Positions 61,093-64,000 of a stretch of 64,000 bases of DNA are shown piece after piece. This DNA comes from an uncultured Saprospiraceae bacterium (GTDB lineage: Bacteria > Bacteroidota > Bacteroidia > Chitinophagales > Saprospiraceae). The stretch's first letter is position 1. Each line of letters opens with the position of its first letter. Made by a program: the position numbers and the translations under genes. The stretch lies in the NCBI GenBank assembly GCA_937981555.1, contig CALJOK010000001.1:62001-126000 (forward strand). Reading direction: 5' to 3'. Under the pieces are notes generated by a model. It was not told where the DNA came from. It saw only the letters and a list, made by a program, of their open reading frames with translations, and did no database searches.

Positions 61093-62070
61093 ATGCAAGA
61101 TGTTGCCGAACTTCAATTACTTTTTAAGAAATATTTAGATGAAAACCAATTTCATCAAAAACCAACAGGTCTATATGAGCCGATTAACTACATCTTAAGC
61201 TTAGGTGGAAAAAGAATTCGCCCAGTCTTACTGTTGATGGGATGTAATCTTTTTAGTGATAATATAGCACAAGCCTTGCCAGCTTCGTTTGCCATAGAGA
61301 TTTTCCATAATTTTAGTCTTTTGCATGACGATATAATGGACGAAGCTCCTCTTCGAAGAGGGAAACCAACAGTTCATGTAAAATATAATCAAAATACAGG
61401 GATTCTTTCAGGCGATGTGATGTTGGTTTATGCATATGAGTTCTTTTTACAATTAGATAATAAAATTAGAATTCCAGATATCATTAAAACTTTTAACCAA
61501 GTAGCTATTGAAGTATGTGAGGGGCAACAACATGATATGGATTTTGAAACTCGAAATGATGTTTCAATTGATGAATACATAAAAATGATTGAGCAAAAGA
61601 CGGCAGTTTTAATTGCCGGAGGATTAAAAATAGGAGCAATCATCGGAGGTGCATTAGAAGAGGATTCGAACCATTTATATGAGTTTGGAAGAAATATTGG
61701 GATTGCCTTTCAGCTGCAAGATGATATTTTAGACACTTACGGTGATCCTGAGAAATTTGGTAAGAAAGTAGGTGGAGATATTGTCCAAAATAAAAAGACA
61801 TTCCTCGTGATAAAGGCATTAGAGTTAGGAAATGAAGATCAACATACTAGATTGTCACATTTGATGAATTTTGATTCAAATGATGAAAATGCTAAAATTG
61901 AAGCGGTGAAATCGGTTTTTAATGAATTGCAAATTCGAGAAGCTGCGGAACAATTAATGGAATCATACTTAGTATTAGCATTTGAGCATTTAGCAGCAGT
62001 AAATGTGCCTGAAGAGAAAAAGAAGGTTTTGATAAAATTGTCTAATGAATTGATGGGGCGCGAAGTGTAA
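61093..62070 (+). CDS. polyprenyl diphosphate synthase
   Basis: A 325-residue trans-prenyltransferase that joins isopentenyl diphosphate to allylic diphosphates. The conserved GGKRIRPVLLLM comes first, then the first Asp-rich motif in LLHDDIMDEAPLRRGKPTVH, then GDVMLVYAYEF, and the second motif QLQDDILDTYGD with GKKVGGDIVQNKKTFLVI. The residue five before the first DDxxD is Phe and there is no insertion in the motif. By the known chain-length rule this favours a short product (C15-C20), but the exact length is inference. It would feed quinone, carotenoid or undecaprenyl pathways. The gene is alone in its transcript. Confidence 0.93.
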   Translation: MQDVAELQLLFKKYLDENQFHQKPTGLYEPINYILSLGGKRIRPVLLLMGCNLFSDNIAQALPASFAIEIFHNFSLLHDDIMDEAPLRRGKPTVHVKYNQNTGILSGDVMLVYAYEFFLQLDNKIRIPDIIKTFNQVAIEVCEGQQHDMDFETRNDVSIDEYIKMIEQKTAVLIAGGLKIGAIIGGALEEDSNHLYEFGRNIGIAFQLQDDILDTYGDPEKFGKKVGGDIVQNKKTFLVIKALELGNEDQHTRLSHLMNFDSNDENAKIEAVKSVFNELQIREAAEQLMESYLVLAFEHLAAVNVPEEKKKVLIKLSNELMGREV

Positions 62071-62521
62071 GATAAAATAGGTGAAAAAAAAAAAGAGGCA
62101 ACCAACTTGATTGGTTACCCCTCACACTATGAAACACTATTTCTTGATTTGTGTAGTTTATCTATAATTTCAAATTATTTTTATATTAACAAAGCTAAAT
62201 AAACTTATACAGTTTAATATAAAATATAATTAGTAGGTAATAATCTGTTTGAACAATCTACTTTATTATTTTTAATAAAGTTTAGAAGTCATGGAAGGAT
62301 AATTTGGAATAGGTATAGATATTAAATCTTCCGCTAATATAAAGCTAAGAGTTCAATAAATCCAAAAAAAGCTTTAAAAAAAGAATTCATTAAAATTTTA
62401 TTAAACTGGTTAAATGCATAAAGTTTATACTTAAGTAGTAGTAGTATAAATAAAAAAGCGTTGATAGATAGTTGTTTACAAAGATGATAAATGTATATAT
62501 GTAATTAATTTCAGAGGAAGT
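62071..62521. other. 451-base intergenic region between convergent genes
   Basis: It holds a terminator-like hairpin at 62083-62123, and otherwise AT-rich DNA without ORF, repeat or RNA gene that I can recognise. At this length it is unusually large for a convergent gap in this window. Confidence 0.35.
62083..62123 (-). terminator. minus-strand terminator-like hairpin
   Basis: GAGGCAACCAA/TTGGTTACCCCTC stem with a five-base loop. The run of 12 A residues on its left gives a T-run on the minus strand only. The nearest minus-strand gene (GNAT) ends 400 bases away, so the use is uncertain. Confidence 0.6.
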
Positions 62522-62968
62522 TTACTTGAAAATTATTTTTACGTTCCACCATTCCTTTTCAATAATTGCTTGATTTTTTTCATAAAATCGAATTGCTGGT
62601 TCATTCCAGTCCAAAACTTGCCATTTTACCATAGTCGCATTCATTTCTTTTGCTTCAACTAAAAATTGGTCAAATAGCAACTGTCCTACACCTTGTTTAC
62701 GATAAGCTTCTGTTACTACAAAATCTTCCAAGTATACCATTCTACCTTTCCAGGTACTCCATGTTATATAATAGATACAAGTTCCGATAACCTTTCCATT
62801 ATGTTCTGCAACTATAGTTTGGAAAACCTGTGCATTAAAGTTTTTTTCATAATCTGCTAAAGTAGCTGTTACTGCATTAGGTTCATTTTCATAGACTGCA
62901 AGCTCGACTACTAAATCATAAATAGCTTTTAAATCATTAGTATCGGCCTTTCTTATTGTATAATTCAT
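62522..62968 (-). CDS. GNAT-family acetyltransferase (spermidine/thialysine N-acetyltransferase-like)
   Basis: 148 residues when started at 62968 (MNYTIRKADTNDLKAIYDLV), which matches the usual GNAT start; an ATG at 63037 would add 23 residues that look unrelated. The acetyl-CoA site is VYLEDFVVTEAYRKQGVGQLL (R/Q-x-x-G-x-G form). The downstream VKWQVLDWNEPAIRFYEKNQA and upstream ELAVYENEPNAV are features shared with diamine and thialysine N-acetyltransferases (SSAT-like). The real substrate is not proven. The gene is monocistronic and divergent from rpsL, so the region upstream has promoters in both directions. Confidence 0.87.
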   Translation of the reverse strand: MNYTIRKADTNDLKAIYDLVVELAVYENEPNAVTATLADYEKNFNAQVFQTIVAEHNGKVIGTCIYYITWSTWKGRMVYLEDFVVTEAYRKQGVGQLLFDQFLVEAKEMNATMVKWQVLDWNEPAIRFYEKNQAIIEKEWWNVKIIFK

Positions 62969-63104
62969 GCGTTTAGTTTTGAAAATTGAACAATGTAAAG
63001 AATTTAAAATTGCTTTCAAATTAGGGGTGATAACCAATTAATATAGGCGTAAAGATTAAAAAGAAAAGAAAACTCAAAAACCTTTAATTATTTTGTCATA
63101 AACT

Positions 63105-63135
63105 TTTGATAAAAAGAGAAATAAATATATCTTTG
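63105..63135 (+). promoter_or_regulatory. Bacteroidota consensus promoter of the rpsL operon
   Basis: TTTG at 63105-63108 is followed by exactly 19 bases and then TATCTTTG at 63128-63135, a perfect match to TTTG-N19-TAnnTTTG. Transcription should begin near 63142, leaving a leader of about 100 bases before rpsL. Confidence 0.8.
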
Positions 63136-63170
63136 CACTCGCTTTAAGAAACGCTAGAATAAAAGCGTAA

Positions 63171-63198
63171 AAAAACCTTTGAAAACAAGGGTTTTTTT
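63171..63198 (+). promoter_or_regulatory. leader hairpin upstream of rpsL, attenuator-like
   Basis: AAAAAACCTT and AAGGGTTTTTT pair (one bulged G) around GAAAAC, with a T-run in the second arm, about 50 bases before the rpsL start and after the predicted transcription start. It looks like a weak intrinsic terminator inside the leader. Confidence 0.45.
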
Positions 63199-63244
63199 AA
63201 ACGAGATTAGAAGATTTTTAATAAAAATATAAAAATACGTATTT

Positions 63245-63619
63245 ATGCCTACTATTAATCAGCTTGTTCGGAAAGGCAGAAAGCAGATCATTGTTAAGAG
63301 TAAAACTCGTGCATTAGAAGCGTGTCCACAGAAACGTGGAGTATGTACTCGTGTATACACAACTACTCCTAAGAAGCCAAATTCAGCTTTGCGTAAAGTT
63401 GCTAAGGTTCGATTGACTAATGGTCATGAAGTGATTTGTTATATTCCAGGAGAGGGTCACAATTTGCAAGAGCACTCAATCGTGTTGATTAGAGGAGGTC
63501 GTGTAAAAGATTTACCTGGGGTTCGATATACAATCGTTCGTGGTGCTTTGGATACAGCAGGTGTAACTGATCGGTTACAAAGTCGATCTAAGTACGGAAC
63601 TAAACGACCTAAGAAATAG
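63245..63619 (+). CDS. rpsL: 30S ribosomal protein S12
   Basis: A full-length 124-residue S12: [20 protein letters not shown], then [60 protein letters not shown] and [20 protein letters not shown]12 sits at the decoding centre. The two Lys positions known to give streptomycin resistance when changed (in PKKPNS and GRVKDLPG) have the wild-type residues. It begins the classic str operon arrangement, with rpsG next. The promoter match and leader hairpin lie upstream. Confidence 0.98.
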   Translation: MPTINQLVRKGRKQIIVKSKTRALEACPQKRGVCTRVYTTTPKKPNSALRKVAKVRLTNGHEVICYIPGEGHNLQEHSIVLIRGGRVKDLPGVRYTIVRGALDTAGVTDRLQSRSKYGTKRPKK

Positions 63620-63711
63620 GGTTTTAATTAAATTAATTTAATAAGGATTTGATTACGAGGAATTCATAAAATTAAAGGAATCGTAATCTTCAATCAACAA
63701 TTCATAATAAG

Positions 63712-64000
63712 ATGCGTAAAAGAAAGCCAAAATTAAGAGTCATTGCTCCAGATCCAAGATATAATGATCCAATGGTGACTCAGTTCGTGAATATGTTAAT
63801 GTATAGTGGTAAAAAATCTACAGCATTATCAGTATTCTATGATGCAATGGATTTGATCAAAGATCGAACGAAAGAAAATGAGCATGGCATCTGGAAAAAA
63901 GCGATTAATAACGCAATGCCACAAGTTGAGGTACGAAGTAAAAGAATTGGTGGTGCGACTTTTCAAATTCCAACTGAGATTCGAGCGAAGAGGAAATTGT
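63712..64000 (+). CDS. rpsG: 30S ribosomal protein S7, 5' part (cut by window end)
   Basis: The first 96 codons of S7: MRKRKPKLRVIAPDPRYNDP, then VTQFVNMLMYSGKKSTALSV, GIWKKAINNAMPQVEVRSKR and GGATFQIPTEIRAKRKL. S7 starts assembly of the 30S head and contacts the mRNA exit channel. It follows rpsL by 92 bases in the standard order and continues past the window edge. The ATG at 63712 matches the usual S7 start. Confidence 0.97.
   Translation, partial: MRKRKPKLRVIAPDPRYNDPMVTQFVNMLMYSGKKSTALSVFYDAMDLIKDRTKENEHGIWKKAINNAMPQVEVRSKRIGGATFQIPTEIRAKRKL

Overview
The window is AT-rich chromosomal DNA from a free-living Bacteroidota. The closest fit is the Saprospiria/Saprospirales group, inferred from gene content only. 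Pointers are many exported proteins with type IX secretion (T9SS) C-terminal sorting domains of both type A and type B, SprB-type adhesin repeats, a LytS/LytTR pair, starts without Shine-Dalgarno sequences, and a Bacteroidota-type promoter (TTTG-N19-TAnnTTTG) in front of rpsL. No tRNA, rRNA, CRISPR array, transposase or prophage is visible.

Layout. 1-4.1 kb: the end of a YeiH-like transporter, a small membrane protein, a T9SS protein, and a YARHG lipoprotein/DUF2306 pair. 4.1-9.7 kb: a 1868-residue adhesin with about 19 SprB-like repeats. 10.4-15.2 kb: an acyltransferase, a secreted alpha/beta hydrolase and a LytS/LytTR two-component pair. 15.3-22.7 kb: a small secreted protein and a 2034-residue pappalysin-like metalloprotease with a type B sorting domain. 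22.8-25.4 kb: a Crp/Fnr regulator and an FMN reductase/DoxX/luciferase-like monooxygenase operon. 25.5-41.7 kb: mostly housekeeping genes (cmk with an unusual basic tail, queA, a LOG-family hydrolase, fabI, recN), plus a sigma-54 response regulator lacking its DNA-binding domain, a porin-like protein and a choice-of-anchor B protein. 42.4-52.7 kb: two giant tandem T9SS proteins with calcium-binding repeats and the decayed 3' end of a third. 52.7-55.3 kb: an outer-membrane barrel and an amidohydrolase lipoprotein. 55.4-58.2 kb: a small-peptide locus. 58.2-60.7 kb: a hybrid kinase and an Rcp1-like receiver. 61-64 kb: polyprenyl synthase, a GNAT acetyltransferase, rpsL and the start of rpsG.

The most promising undescribed element is the 55.4-58.2 kb locus. 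It holds a 60-residue peptide with a double-glycine leader in its own transcription unit, a 508-residue helical protein of unknown family with a second copy at 26.9-28.4 kb, and a 41-residue peptide ORF ending just before a 28-bp perfect terminator stem. No modification enzyme or transporter lies beside it, so any link to RiPPs or peptide signalling is inference.

A second recurring theme is a set of long inverted repeats that sit within a few bases of stop codons. In two cases they supply the stop codon itself. They look like dispersed 3'-end elements of several sequence families.
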